Shown: positions 1-13,600 of the stretch, piece by piece
Layout: each line of letters begins with the position of its first letter
Numbering within the stretch: position 1 is the first letter of the stretch
Assembly: GCF_000143535.2 (NCBI RefSeq)
Contig: NC_037323.1
Span: 744,001-808,000, forward strand
Source: Botrytis cinerea B05.10
Lineage: Eukaryota; Ascomycota; Leotiomycetes; Helotiales; Sclerotiniaceae
Reading direction: 5' to 3'
Length of the DNA: 64,000 bases
Notes under the pieces: model-generated
Databases searched by the model: none
Seen by the model: only the letters and a program-made list of their open reading frames with translations
Told to the model about the DNA's origin: nothing
Translations under genes and position numbers: made by a program

Positions 1-1859
1 GGCTTCTTACCCTGTTTCTTGAGGGCTTTCCCCGCGAACGCGGTTGCGCTAGTCGCGTTTGAGGGCGTTATGAGGGCGTTGCCTTGATGTGTATGCTCAT
101 ACGCAGCTGCATATGTTGTCCAGTGACGAGGATTCCAGGGGTTAGGAAAGTCGTAGGAAAGAGTGTAAGATATTGTATAGCGAGAGATGGAAAGCATGCA
201 TGTATGGCGTTAGGAATTACATATCTATTTTGCGGGAGATAGACAGACATCATCTCCAATCAACTAGAGGAACCGGAGGGAAGTTCATTCATCCCCATAA
301 TGATTTATATGAGAGGTGTGGTATATGAGATGCATAGATGGAAGATAGGAAAGAATACTGGTAGAAACATGCTTGGAAGCATGGCAGCATAGCGACATAT
401 ACGGATAGGTCAGATGGATATACGCCTTACATCTTACTTTCCATCTATCTATCTATCTATCGCTCGACAAACACAAATAAAGTGTCACTGTCTAGCGCAG
501 TCGTGCAGTGCAACAGTACAAATTAGCGTTGGCAGAACTAGAATGAGAAGGAGGTGTTAGAAGGAGATGTGGGAAGGAGATGTGAGAAATAGAAGTAGAT
601 GCAACTCAACTCAAATCAATCCAAAATCAAATCAAGATTATCGACAGGAGCAATTAACCGTTCTTCACACTGCATCTACAGCCTAGTAATATACGAAGGT
701 ATTGATTATTCATGGCTTTGACTTCATGATATGAAATGAAACAGAACGGGATACAACAGATTGACTACCTGAAATATACACATGTTGATGGCGAGACGGC
801 GAGAAGAAATCTAGACTCCATGATATATGCCCTCTGTCTCCGCGTGTAGAAGAAAAGGAGGACGGGAAGGCGATGTCGATTTCAAATCGGGGAAGAACAT
901 ATCACGAACCATAAAATATATCCGAGAGATTTGGATGGTTATGTGTTTCATTTCTCTATTAATCAATCACTCGCTTCGTATCATATCTCAATCTTCCACC
1001 TTCGCTTCAACTGCCGAATACTCCCACACTACCCTCCGTCCGATATCATCCTCCTGCATGCGCAGTGACATGCATACTCCAAACGTTCTCTTTATCCCCT
1101 ACTACGTATCCCCCTTCCCCTCAATAGAATCTAGAATGAAACCAACAACCGCCAGAGTGAAGCGAGGTCAACCAACTAATTGCATGAAAAATTCAAAAAC
1201 ATATCCCATCCCCAAGTTCGTTTCTCTCATTCCAATCAGTCAATACCCATCCTTGAAATATTAGATTAAACTCCCTTTGTTCTCTCCATCCTCCTCTCCA
1301 TGCAATTGTAACTCCCTCCACTGTCGTTCAACATCGTATAAAGGCAGAGCTGTGAATTGTGCGCATTGTATATCCTCGAGTGAAGAGAAACAATTGGAGA
1401 AGATGATGCCGCCAGCTGTCTGATCAAGAGAGAAGTCGTGTATGAACAGCTAATTGATGCGGATCGCGTCTCCAATAGATCAATACGCTTGTTGTATTAT
1501 ACAAGCCATCTTATATTCGAAAATTCGACGAAAAATCTCTCATCGGCCCTCGAATCAAATAATTAAGAAAAGAAAGAAAAAAGAAAAAAGCGTGTTAAAG
1601 AAGTGTGTGGGTATTTTGGCGAAAAGAAATTTGCTCCATATGCGGTGTAAGATGGAGCTTTTGTCTGGCGTCGCTGGGACGTCTCATAAAAAGACCAGAA
1701 TCAGATGCGGTTGAATATTTTCAAGGCGGACTAATATTCACCGCAGCAGATGGTCGTAGTTATATTAACGGGGGTTCTGTGCTGCTCAGATAGAGAGGGG
1801 TCATGCTTTTTCTGGGGGGAATCTTGAAGGCTTGGCTCCGAACAGACAGAGGTTAATTA
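1..1859. other. Intergenic, 3' flank of the G-alpha gene
   Basis: No gene is supported here. Open frames are short, low in complexity and show no family motif; the longest runs from 827 to 1264 on the plus strand and is serine/basic-rich without a recognisable domain. A CTAT microsatellite lies at about 443-461. The part nearest 1860 presumably holds the 3' UTR of the minus-strand G-alpha gene. Confidence 0.6.
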
Positions 1860-3222
1860 TCAAAGGATCAGCTTTTGAAGATTTCTCTGTATGATCATGT
1901 CTTGTACGGAGCTCATTGTGACCTTGAGGAGATCGGTATCGGTGGCGTTTGTAAAATGGCCATAAACTTCGCGTCCAGGGCTTCGGTTCAGAGCAATAAA
2001 CTTGTCCATAAAGTATTTCGAGGTTTGTTGCCAGCTTGTAGTATCTCCCTGGAAATCGGAGAAACCAAACTTGGTAATCGGGCTGTGACCGATCTTTGCT
2101 TTAAACAAGTCGATCTTGTTCAAGAAGAGGATCAATGCGGAGTGTTTGAACCAATGAGAGTTAGCAATCGACTCCCAAAGCATTAAAGCTTCTTGCATTT
2201 GATTCTGTAAAAGTGTTAGTCAACATTTGATATATAATGGTTTGCGGCTGAGGGATACTTACTCCATCCTTGTCTTCAGCTAGACACTGATCATAGCCAC
2301 TGATGGCAACTAGGAATAGCAATGCATTGACATTCTCGAAGCAATGTATCCATTTCTTTCGTTCCGATCTTTGCCCTCCAACGTCGAACATTCTGTACTG
2401 CAATGAGCCCAGATCAAAGTGTGTTTCGGTGATACCGGTGGTTCTTAGTCTGGCACGAAGAACATCTTGATCGGTTGGGACGAATTCCTTGCTGAAGAGA
2501 CGGTCTAAGTCCTCGAAGAAACTAAGACACAGCATATTAGAAGTGTATATTTCGCAGGATTGAAAGAGCAACTTACTAGCCTAAATTATCATGCAGAGCA
2601 AACTCATTTCCTCTCTCAACAGTCTTCTGGATACCTGAGTCTGCCCACATATCTTTGAATGCCTTAAGATATTCGAGAGGAATTGGTTCGCATGGTCTAA
2701 GGTCCTTTTCTTCTGTAATCATTGGAAGGTATTGCTGCAAATGAAGTAATTAGTCAATGTTCTGGGATATCGATCGCAAGATTGAAAGCGGATTTGAGGG
2801 CAAACCTACTTTGGTGTTTTCGTGTTCGAAGGGAGTATTGAAATCATTCATGGCCTCCACTGTCATTCTCAAGCCATCCAAGATGTTGTGAAAGATAATA
2901 ATGCGCCATTCTTCCTTTTCAGTCTTTGAGAAACCTTTATCGGTATAAATAAGTCTCATCTGTTTGAGAATTGTTGACTTTCCAGATTCTCCAGCACCTG
3001 CAGACCATAATAATTAGTATATGCCATCTTCATGTCGAGAGCGTGAAGCTCGAAATAGTATGATTGATTGATTGTCGTGCTGATGAATTGTGGAGGGCGC
3101 GACAACTTACCCAATAATAACAATTTTACTTGTCGCTGCATAACCTTCTCATCTCTGTGGATAAGAGCGTCTATCTCTTTGGACCTCTTGGCCTCGACAT
3201 CCTCCCTGCTGCCGAAACACAT
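1860..3222 (-). CDS. Heterotrimeric G-protein alpha subunit, fungal group II
   Basis: GTP-binding switch that couples membrane receptors to intracellular signalling. Five exons on the minus strand: 3222-3111, 2997-2810, 2734-2577, 2521-2263 and 2204-1860. They join in phase to 353 residues, the normal size for the family. Visible G motifs are GAGESGKST (P-loop, split by intron 1), RTTGITE (switch I with Arg and Thr), DVGGQRSERKKW (switch II with catalytic Gln), NKID, and TNATD, where TCATD is usual. Two ATGs are adjacent at 3225 and 3222. I chose the second, giving an N-terminus MCFGSRED typical of fungal group II (Neurospora gna-2 type). There is no Gly2, so no myristoylation site, but Cys2 could be palmitoylated. 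The C-terminus ends in QRNLQKLIL. Group assignment is from remembered family features; the G-alpha identity itself is secure. Confidence 0.96.
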
Positions 3223-3225
3223 CAT

Positions 3226-6200
3226 GAAGGGCCAAAATTAATACGAAAACTTCAAGAAAGCGAGAAAAGAATCTCAGTTGTTGCCAGAATAATTCTGGTA
3301 GCTGGAGAGCGCTCCAAAGGTCAGGGCAGAAGAGAGATTGAGTTTCAGTAGAATGGGATAGGATGGAATAGGATCGGGATGGGCTGGGCAAGCTATTGGT
3401 AACGTTGTGGAATTAATTAATTCGCCGCTGCTACCAGGCAAAAGTAAGTTAATAAGTTCGATCCAGGTTAGTTCTCCTGCAGAACTAGTGCCAAATGTCA
3501 AGCGTCAAGTGCTGAAGAGCGTTGAATTTTCTTCTTCAAAGGAACGAGCGTTGGATTCGGTATAGTTAATGGTTCGTCGATTTTAAATTTCTTCGGGGAA
3601 GGACGCTGTTGATAAGACCAGGACGGGCGGCTTTGACGGATAGCTTATGCGAGCAAAGCGATGGATCTGGGCTGGAACTCGCTCGGGAGATTAGGACGAT
3701 TTGAAGATTGAATGGGACCTGTTTACCCAGTCATAAGCAGGTGTTCGGAAGAAAATGCAAGGGAGACCGGCAGAGCAGCAAGACTAACAGTGTTGGTGAT
3801 TTGAAATACCTACCGGGGACCAGTTTAATGAGATAGACTTTGGGTTGTCGATCCCATTGAACTTTTACTTTTGTACGTACAGGACTCGTAGGGCCAGGAC
3901 AACCACTGCGACTGCTTCTTCTCCCGCGGTGCAGGACGGACGGTAGGATTGATGATACGCTGGCGTGGCGTGGGATGGGTTTGGGTTTTGGGGTTAAAGT
4001 TCGCAGGTTGCCGTTCGATTGGGTGTGAATTTGGATATGGAGTCGGATTGAATCGTGTAATGGCTCCCTCCACAAAAAAGAAAGTTGCAGTGGGTGTGGG
4101 TACTGGTGAATATTAATATCCTCGACCGAGTGAATCAGACAATGTGACCCAAATAAACGGTCGTTTTATGTTTCAATTGAATTGGACGATGTGTTTGAGG
4201 GGCTTCTCGTGAAATTGGGGTGATGGTGATGGTGATGGTGACGGTGATGGTGAATGGAAGGAGGAGAGGCAATGAGGGAAAGCGAGAAGAGGAACGATCC
4301 CCAATGTCGAGGCCGGATGTGACAAAAATGACCCCAGGCAAAAGGCTAAGGTTGTCGACCTCTTAATGAGCATGGAAAGAAAAAACAACCGCAGATTATT
4401 GGCTTACACGCATTGACGCAGGCGTACGGCAAAAATGAGAAATGAGAGAGGGAAAAGGAAAAGGAAAAGCGAAAAGCGAAAAAAGAAAAGACGATTGTTA
4501 TACGTTTCGTTGTATGCACCTGGGCCATCAGTAGTATTTCTAAGCTCAATCTGATATATTCACCTGCCTAGGTGGTAGATATGCAAGATCAATACGAGCG
4601 AGAGATTCAAAGCAAAGCGTCTAGATGGATGATTATCCGTTCAACACCTCTCGCTCTATTCGCGCGCGATTGTTGGTTTCTATTTTAATGTCCAATACTG
4701 ATGATCAATCGATCCATTTGAGTGCGTCGACGCTGCTTGACCAGCTTCCCGCGAATCTTCCATTCCATTCATGTGTGTGCATGGAAACATATTCAAGTGT
4801 ACTAGCATCCCAGCGTCCCAGCGTCCCTATTATGCCCATTGCATCGTGTATCTCCAGCCTCTAGGGCTCAGAATCAAAAGATGTGTAATACCTAGCCATG
4901 CACCAAACCACTAATGAGACGGTGGTGTGGATGTGTGTGGCAGATGCTGACGATATGGGCAACGCCGTGTTGCCTTGCCTCGCTATCGATTGTAACCTCA
5001 GACGGTCGGCCGTTTTAGTACGAATGTCTCAAAATCTTCACACAAGGATAACGAGGACATCTGAACTCAAACATATAACCACATGGAAACGGTCGTTCCA
5101 TATGCTACTGATGCATGAAAGTAAGGCATGTGCAGGGAAGCAACGTGGAAACGTACAGTAGTAGATTAAGAAGGTTGTCAAATGCAGTCCCGAAATCTTG
5201 AAACTTTGGTTCATATGAGGTGAAAGGGGCGCTAGGGGGTCCACGCCCTCGTGGCGGCAACCAATAAACACAGTGTGCCGTGTGGGTGATAAATGTTAAT
5301 GGTCCGTTAGAGGAGATGGAAAGATCAGAGAACGACACGACAGCGAGAACAGACGGATGAGCATCAAACGTCGAGCGATGCTATATTTCTAGGATTGCCT
5401 AGCCATCTATATTCAGAAAGGTAGACAGGCACTGGGCAGTGTTTTGCAAGGTTTTTACATATATTGGCCGCTCACTGATTTAGAATGCTGAATGGAGATG
5501 TATGTTGCCATGTAGTGTAACCGTCATCTGGAGAATTTTAAGGCACTTTAAGAAAGGTGTTTCTTGTCATCTTCCCTCGCCTCACTCGTACATATGAGAG
5601 GTGTGATGCTCAAATATGTCCTCGCAAAGCGTGCCTATATGTGGATTAAAAGATGGTCGTTCAGGGGCTGTAAACCGGATGGCGAGAATGGCTGGATGGC
5701 GCAGTCCGATTGATACTACCGCACTAAGCACCAGGCCAAGGATGAGCTATACAAGGTCTATCTGCAATACCTGACAGACGGAGTAGGAAAAGCATGGTCG
5801 GAATGGTGAGAAAATAGGTGCCACATCGCTATCAACCGCACGAGATCGAAAGGGATTGGATACTTTTAGCCTATAGCATAGCATAACGGAAGCTCCATTT
5901 ATCGATCTGTCACAAACACGAATAAGCATGGAAACCCTCTTGTCAAAGTGCAACGTTGAAAGGGGGGAGTAATCACACAGAGTCATACATAAAGTAAGAG
6001 GCAATGTGCTAAGGCCCTTAGAAGGAGAGTAGCTGCGTTGGGCACTTTAGTCGGAAATCTTACAATATACGCACTCCCTCCCGTCCGGTACTGAGATAAG
6101 TTAAAGTTTGCTAATGCAGAAATGATGCAGTAGGTACGGTCCGTCAATAGTCTTTCAAGATCCCCCCATCCCTCCCCCCTTCTCACTCCTGAAACGAACC

Positions 6201-7162
6201 ACTCTCATTTATCCCTCAATGTCTAGACGAACAATAAGCAAGGATCCCGCGGCCATCTTCCGGTTGGGTAGTTTGGTTCGTCCTTCTCCAGAGTATTTTT
6301 ATCTGACTAACAGCATTCAACCAATCCAGGATTCAATGGTTCAAGGATACAAGTCCACATGGTCGTCATTATCACACTCTCGCAAGTAGGTGACTACCAG
6401 GCACCCCCCCCCCCCCCCTAAAGCCTCTTCCTTCACTTGATTCTGATTTTTGGCCCCATCTTTCATCGCCGAGATTTTCAAGGATCAAGACTCAATTTGG
6501 AGAGTCGAGTACTGCTGAACCCTTTAATTTACGGCGTGCATATACCTCCCCAGCAGTCATATAAATGCATTAGCGAGTTCCAAATTGCCATTCAGATTGG
6601 ATTATGGGGAAGGAAAAACTCGTGATTTGGCTCTCTGCGCATACCAAGCTAGTACATATTGGGCAAAGTGGCTCTAGCTTAGTCCAAATTTGGCCAAAAG
6701 CATCAATCTAACAGAGGCTAACTTCTTCGAGAGCATCACGAGATTTGGTCCAATCACATCAAGCTTGTGGATCTCACGTCGATTGAGGTGCATGGTGGGG
6801 TAAGAAATATTTGGGTGCGGCCGCGGTCATATCAACAAGGAGGAAAAAACTCTTCAAGATCATTAAGGTTATTTAGATATTTTTGACAGCCAGCGGGTCC
6901 AGTACTTGTTGCTACTTGCAAATTTCTACCGTTGCCACATCTTTTTCAGTCACTTGTTAAAAGAACCATTTGTACCTGTAATCTAAGGATTCTAAGAAGA
7001 TAACCGAGCCCCATTCATTCACTCCAAGTCTCCATCAAGCAAAGATCTCATCTTCCTCTCCTCAATATATTTCGTACTCGTTTCTTGAAGCCCCTCACTA
7101 CTTCTCCGCGATACAACCTTCCTCTCTTATCAAATCGATTCTCCTCTAAACTCATAGCAAAG
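3226..7162. other. Divergent spacer between G-alpha and spermidine synthase
   Basis: A 3.9 kb region between divergent starts that should carry both promoters. I see no supported gene: frames are short and without motifs. It holds a GATGGT-type minisatellite at 4221-4253, a purine-rich tract near 4440-4495, and a run of 15 C at 6404-6418. The last 150 bp before 7163 are pyrimidine-rich, like many fungal 5' leaders. Confidence 0.6.
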
Positions 7163-8510
<1,348 letters not shown>

Positions 8511-9032
8511 GGTGTCGATCCGGCTTGACTCTCTTCGCGCTGAAGAGACAGAACTTTAGGCATACATGATTAAATATGTGTGGAGATAGTTTGTTCGGAG
8601 CTAGCTAATGATCTGCGGATCTCATACCTTTAGCTAGGAAATATCATACCCAAAATGAATAAATGACAACACGAGCAAGATCATCCTTTCTCCCTTGATT
8701 GAGGCAGTATGACTGTAGAAGAACCGCATCATTTGATTTTATTTGACTAATGGCCAATGACGAAGAGAATTCTATCGTTAGCTGTAATATCCGACTGATC
8801 TTCATCTGTAAATTGCGAACACCTTGTTTCCACGTGTGTTCCCCTGAATTAAAGAATGGACAGGGCTGGAAATGGTAGCCACTAGATATTTCGATGTTGC
8901 TAAGTGCACGTCCCACGCGGAATACTTTAGCCGATATTTGCCATCAACGCCGCAGGACAGTCAACCCACTTCGAGCTCCAATGAATTCTTGTGCTCGGCG
9001 GGGAATCAATACGAAATACACATCGCGGTATC
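8511..9032. other. Short intergenic region, SPE3 to amidase
   Basis: 522 bp holding the spermidine synthase 3' UTR and the promoter of the next gene, both on the plus strand. No further ORF or structured element was recognised. Confidence 0.6.
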
Positions 9033-10084
9033 ATGATCAGGACTGCTCTAAGATATCTACCCAAGCTCACCTCAGTACAAACAATTTCCATTCCAAAGCA
9101 AGCTACACGTAACATGTCTCAATTGCTTAAGAAACCAGTCAAAATCGCCTTGATACAACTGGCTAGTGGTTCGTCCTTCCATGCCTAGTCATTGACGAGC
9201 TATATCATGATACACCACAGGAGACTAATCCATTCACAACAGGCTCTGATAAATCTCAGAATCTTGCACATGCCCGCGAAAAGGTCCTTGAAGCTGCATC
9301 AGCCGGTGCAAAAATCATTGTACTGCCCGAGTGTTTTAACTCTCCTTACGGTACTCAATATTTCCCCAAATATGCGGATACTCTCCTACCTTCTCCCCCC
9401 ACTTCTGAGCAATCGCCTTCATTCCACGCTCTCAGTGCGATGGCCGCGGAGACAAAGACGTATCTCGTAGGCGGTAGCATTCCAGAATACTCTCCCACTA
9501 CCAAAAACCATTACAATACCTCGTTAACATTCTCCCCATCCGGTGAATTGTTGGCTACCCATCGAAAAGTTCATCTTTTTGATATCGATATTCCAGGGAA
9601 GATTACATTCAGAGAATCGGAGGTTCTTTCCCCAGGTAATCATGTTACTATGATTGATCTGCCAGAATACGGTAAGATAGCAGTGGCCATTTGCTATGAT
9701 GTTCGATTCCCAGAGTTAGCTATGATTGCTGCGCGAAAGGGATGTTTTGCCTTGATATATCCTGGCGCCTTCAATACCACAACAGGTCCTCTACATTGGA
9801 GATTACAAGGGCAGGCAAGAGCTATGGACAATCAGATATACGTGGCTTTGTGCAGCCCTGCTAGAGATGAAACTGCCAGTTACCATGCTTGGGGGCACAG
9901 TTTGGTTGTTGATCCAATGGCACAGGTGCTTGTTGAAGCCGAGGAGAAAGAGGAAATCGTTTATGCTGAGTTGAATGGAGAAAAAATTGAAGAGACCAGA
10001 AAGGGAATCCCGATACAGACTCAGAGAAGGTTTGATATATACAAAGACGTCAGCGAAGACTTCAAGAATGGAGATGAAAAGTAA
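9033..10084 (+). CDS. Nitrilase-superfamily omega-amidase (NIT2/Nit3-like)
   Basis: C-N hydrolase of the NIT2 branch, which deamidates alpha-ketoglutaramate and related omega-amides. Two exons, 9033-9168 and 9243-10084, joined inside a glycine codon (donor GTTCGT). Catalytic triad residues, numbered from the start at 9033, are Glu75 in VLPECFNSPYG, Lys154 in HRKVHLFDIDIPGK and Cys196 in ICYDVRFPEL. WGHSLVVDP near the C-terminus is also typical. The model gives 325 residues from 9033 or 298 from a second in-frame ATG at 9114 (MSQLLKKPVKIALIQL). The extra 27 residues are basic and hydroxylated with no acidic residue, like a mitochondrial presequence, so two isoforms are possible. It lies between spermidine synthase and a transporter, but a polyamine role (for example N-carbamoylputrescine amidase) is not shown by the sequence. 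Confidence 0.93.
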
Positions 10085-10620
10085 TAGGGCCACAAATATC
10101 AATATATCTCATGTTCATGGGATGCAGTGCATACCGTTCTTCTGACCACAGTGATAACCTGTAGTTGACTGCAAGAAACAAGTATGAATGACTGTTGGCT
10201 ACGTTCATCATATGCAACGATTTGAGAAGGGCCTGAAAAAACAAACATTATAAACTAGCAAGTTGAGATAGGATTTCATATGAAAGCAATTACTCAGCGA
10301 ACTTCAAGGCGTTCCCAGTTCAATGCCATGGGTGCTAATGATGATTGAGTAACAAGTGTTGCCATACCCAAACGGAAGGTACAAGTTGCGCTTAGTTTGT
10401 AGATGCTTTCGAAATCCTATTTTATGGCAATACCCCAATTGCTCCTTCCTATCATATTTTATCTCTGATTGATCTTCAATCCAATTTATACAGCTTCACA
10501 CTCGTTAATATCCATCAAAATCAACTCATTACACTCATTTACTTGCATTCATTTTATCACAAACATCCTATAACATTCATTACCTCATGTACCTTTAGAT
10601 TACCACACATTCAACGACCA
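10085..10620. other. Intergenic region and leader of the large transporter gene
   Basis: 536 bp with the amidase 3' end and the promoter/leader of the next gene. It ends in AT- and C-rich leader sequence and contains a tiny uORF, annotated separately. No other gene was seen. Confidence 0.55.
10587..10598 (+). promoter_or_regulatory. Three-codon upstream ORF (Met-Tyr-Leu-stop)
   Basis: ATG TAC CTT TAG ends 22 nt before the first in-frame ATG (10621) of the large transporter gene. If the transcript starts upstream of 10587, this minimal uORF would be met first by scanning ribosomes. Its function is inference. Confidence 0.45.
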
Positions 10621-13600
10621 ATGGACTCCCCGTCCGTTGGGCCGGCTGAAGTATCTGTCATTGGCCGCAGAAGAAGATCTTCTGCACAGAGTACTAGTTT
10701 TGAATACCCTACTAATTGTCGCGTTGAGGAGGATATCCTCTCTCGCATTCGTGCACTCGTTTTGTCCCGTAATACAAGCCGCCCCCCTCGAACCCCTCAC
10801 CCATCTGACGAGCGTAACCCCCCGCGATACGAAAACAGAGCTTTTGGAAGCCTCGACGACTATATCGGCCCTCAAAAGCCTGCAAGAGGTACAAGATCTG
10901 ATTCTGGATTCTTGGGCGTAGAGCCATATGCCTGTAACTTTCGGGGCTCTGACGGTAGCATGGATATCGACGTCCCACCTCTTCAAAAAACTCGACAAAA
11001 CTCGAACCCTAGTGTGTCTCCGAAACGTACATCTAGATTACGAGGCTCGAGCTCTGCAAACGATCTTCGCATCGACGGCGGTGCTACTGATGTTGACCCT
11101 TCCATTGACTCAAAGCTGCTTAAGTCAACATCTACGCCAAAGAAAAAGTATTTTACGCTTCCTAGATTGGTAGTACGAGATATCAAAGAGCCTGACAAGC
11201 CCAGCGGTACCAAAATCGCAGTTGGATCCTGCATGCCACCATTGAAGAATATCTACCACAAGGTTCCTACCGAAGATACATCTGATCAAGATGTCAATTC
11301 GACTTGTTCGCATTGTGAGCAGCCAGCCAATCCAAAATGTCCGGAACCTGCAGTAGCCGATGCAAAGTTATCCAGATTCTCCACACTTCCCCAATCTCCT
11401 CCAGAAGAAGTGAAGGGCCAACCAGAAATCGTCTGTTCCCCAACATGTCCTCCAAATTGCCAAGAACACTACGTCTATCATCCACTACCGAACACCATGT
11501 CTACGGGAGATCAGCTCAAGATTGACATAAGGTTGGCCGAAGAAGAAATTGCCAACCTTGACTTTGCACTCAACGATATCAAAGCTCATGAGGCTTTAGG
11601 GCAACCCTTGGGTTACAAATCCAAATCACGCGAATCTCGTGTCCAAGATGATATGAAATCAGAGTCTTCCTTCAGAACGGCGACGATCACAAATCCAAGA
11701 GACACTGAAGGATCTCCACCTCCAACCCGGGGAAGCAGTGTCAGCTCGGTTGACGCATTTCCTCATGTTTTGACCAGTGAGATGGCTGTTGACGAACTAG
11801 TTCCAGGACCACTTTCTTCGGCGGTCGTCACCAATTTCAGCTTGCCAGGGCCTAAAGCTAAAGGTAGTGTTTCTATATCTAAGGATGAGACGCGACAAGC
11901 TGTGCCTCCCAAACGAGGTCGATCTCCCTCCATTGGATCTATTCGAGCTAAACCAAAAACACCTTCATTACTTTCTGGAGCATCTAGAAATTCTGTCCGC
12001 CACTCCTTGCTCAAAACATCCCTAGCCACAGGTACGCCAGTAGACACTGGGCTACCAGTTTCACCAGTCTTAACGTCTGTAACATTAGCATCCAATAGTG
12101 TGCCAGAAAGGGTTGCTTCGCCACAGCAGATTGCCACGCCGAGCTTGGGAACAAAAATACCGCTAGAACCCATACTAGCAGACCTTGCTGCTGCGGCTAG
12201 TCTCTCTTCGATGAACCCTAAGAATGAGAAAGATGGCGATGCAAACTCCTCTGAGATGCCATCGCATGACAGATTTGTTATAGAAGAGATATCGCCTTCA
12301 TGTATCAAGCTAGGCTATATTGATAAGTCAAGTCCATCAGTACCTTTATTGACTGCTGTTGTAACCGTTCCCAAGAAACCAGAGCCAGCGGAGAACATCA
12401 AAGATACTTCTAGTAACAAACCCAATATTCCTGAACGTAATGAAGCTCGTACGAAGGTCCTTACAGATCAGAAGTCTGTTGAAGAAATACAGCGACAAGA
12501 TGCCTCTGAAGCCTTTCCGTCTATCGATCCTCTAAATGCATCTTATTGGGGCTTTGTCCCCGCAGTCAGAGACGCCGTTCAAGATGCAGTCAAGGTAGCA
12601 GTTCGTAATGCTATACAAGACATTGTAGTACCACCTGGGATTGAAAAGGCCGAGGCGTCTGATGCATACAGAATGCTTGTTGCTGATTCCCTTGCTGAAG
12701 CAGCTAAAACTGCCGATGAATATCTTCGACGGGATTCGTTATGGACCCAAGTGCCTGAATCGGCTCCTGATTCAGCCCCCGAATCCTACTTTGATGACAA
12801 GTCGGCTCAGATATCAAGAATCGACTTTTCTCCGACCAGGGAAGAGGTGCCTAAATCTCAAGTCCTTGCAGCAAATTCGGGCGAAATGGAAGACATACCA
12901 CTTGGCTCGACTAGCGGAAACAGGAGACATGAATCCTCAAAAGCTACCACCACTATCTATGATGCTATACCTCCACGGGACTCTTCAAAGAATCGTGCTC
13001 AGGTATCTAAGAATGGGACCGCAGATGCATCTGCTACATCTTCGAAAAAGGATGATTCAAGGCGACGTGGATCAAATGGAGCCTTGATGTCAGTCGCAGA
13101 TTCTACCAACAACACTACTTCTGATGACAGGACAATGAATAGCAAGAATACTGTTCACTGGCTCAAAGAGCTACTGAGCAGTAATGATGCATACGCACCT
13201 AGACTGACCGCCTTACCACCACGGTCTCGGCGTGCCGAAGCTCTAAGTGGGTCTAGTGGTCGCCAAAGATCATTCACGGCGCCAGCAGTGCCTGTAGCGG
13301 AAATTTTCCTTGGCGCTACACCAAGCCCTCTTGAGACGAAGCCGAAAATTACTTTTGCTGATCCGAAAGACAAGGGAGCGGCTGTTGCAGCAACTTTCAC
13401 AAGGACTATCAACGATCTTGAAAAACTTCTCAACGAAGCACTATCGATTGCGAAACAAGCTGCGGAGAGAAATGACGACAACAGTGTCCCAAATATTCTC
13501 AATAACGCAGCTGCAATTTTGAAAGGTGGTCGCCAATTCATGGATTGTGGGAAAACTTCTTTCTCCCAGAAAGCTCGTAGGAAACCTAGAGCAGAAGTAT

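Noticed and set aside
827..1264. 145-codon plus-strand ORF
   Set aside because: No domain, no splice partners, composition like the surrounding non-coding DNA.
11763..12308. Minus-strand ORF of 181 codons
   Set aside because: Antisense shadow of the Ser/Pro-rich exon of the giant transporter gene; no motif.
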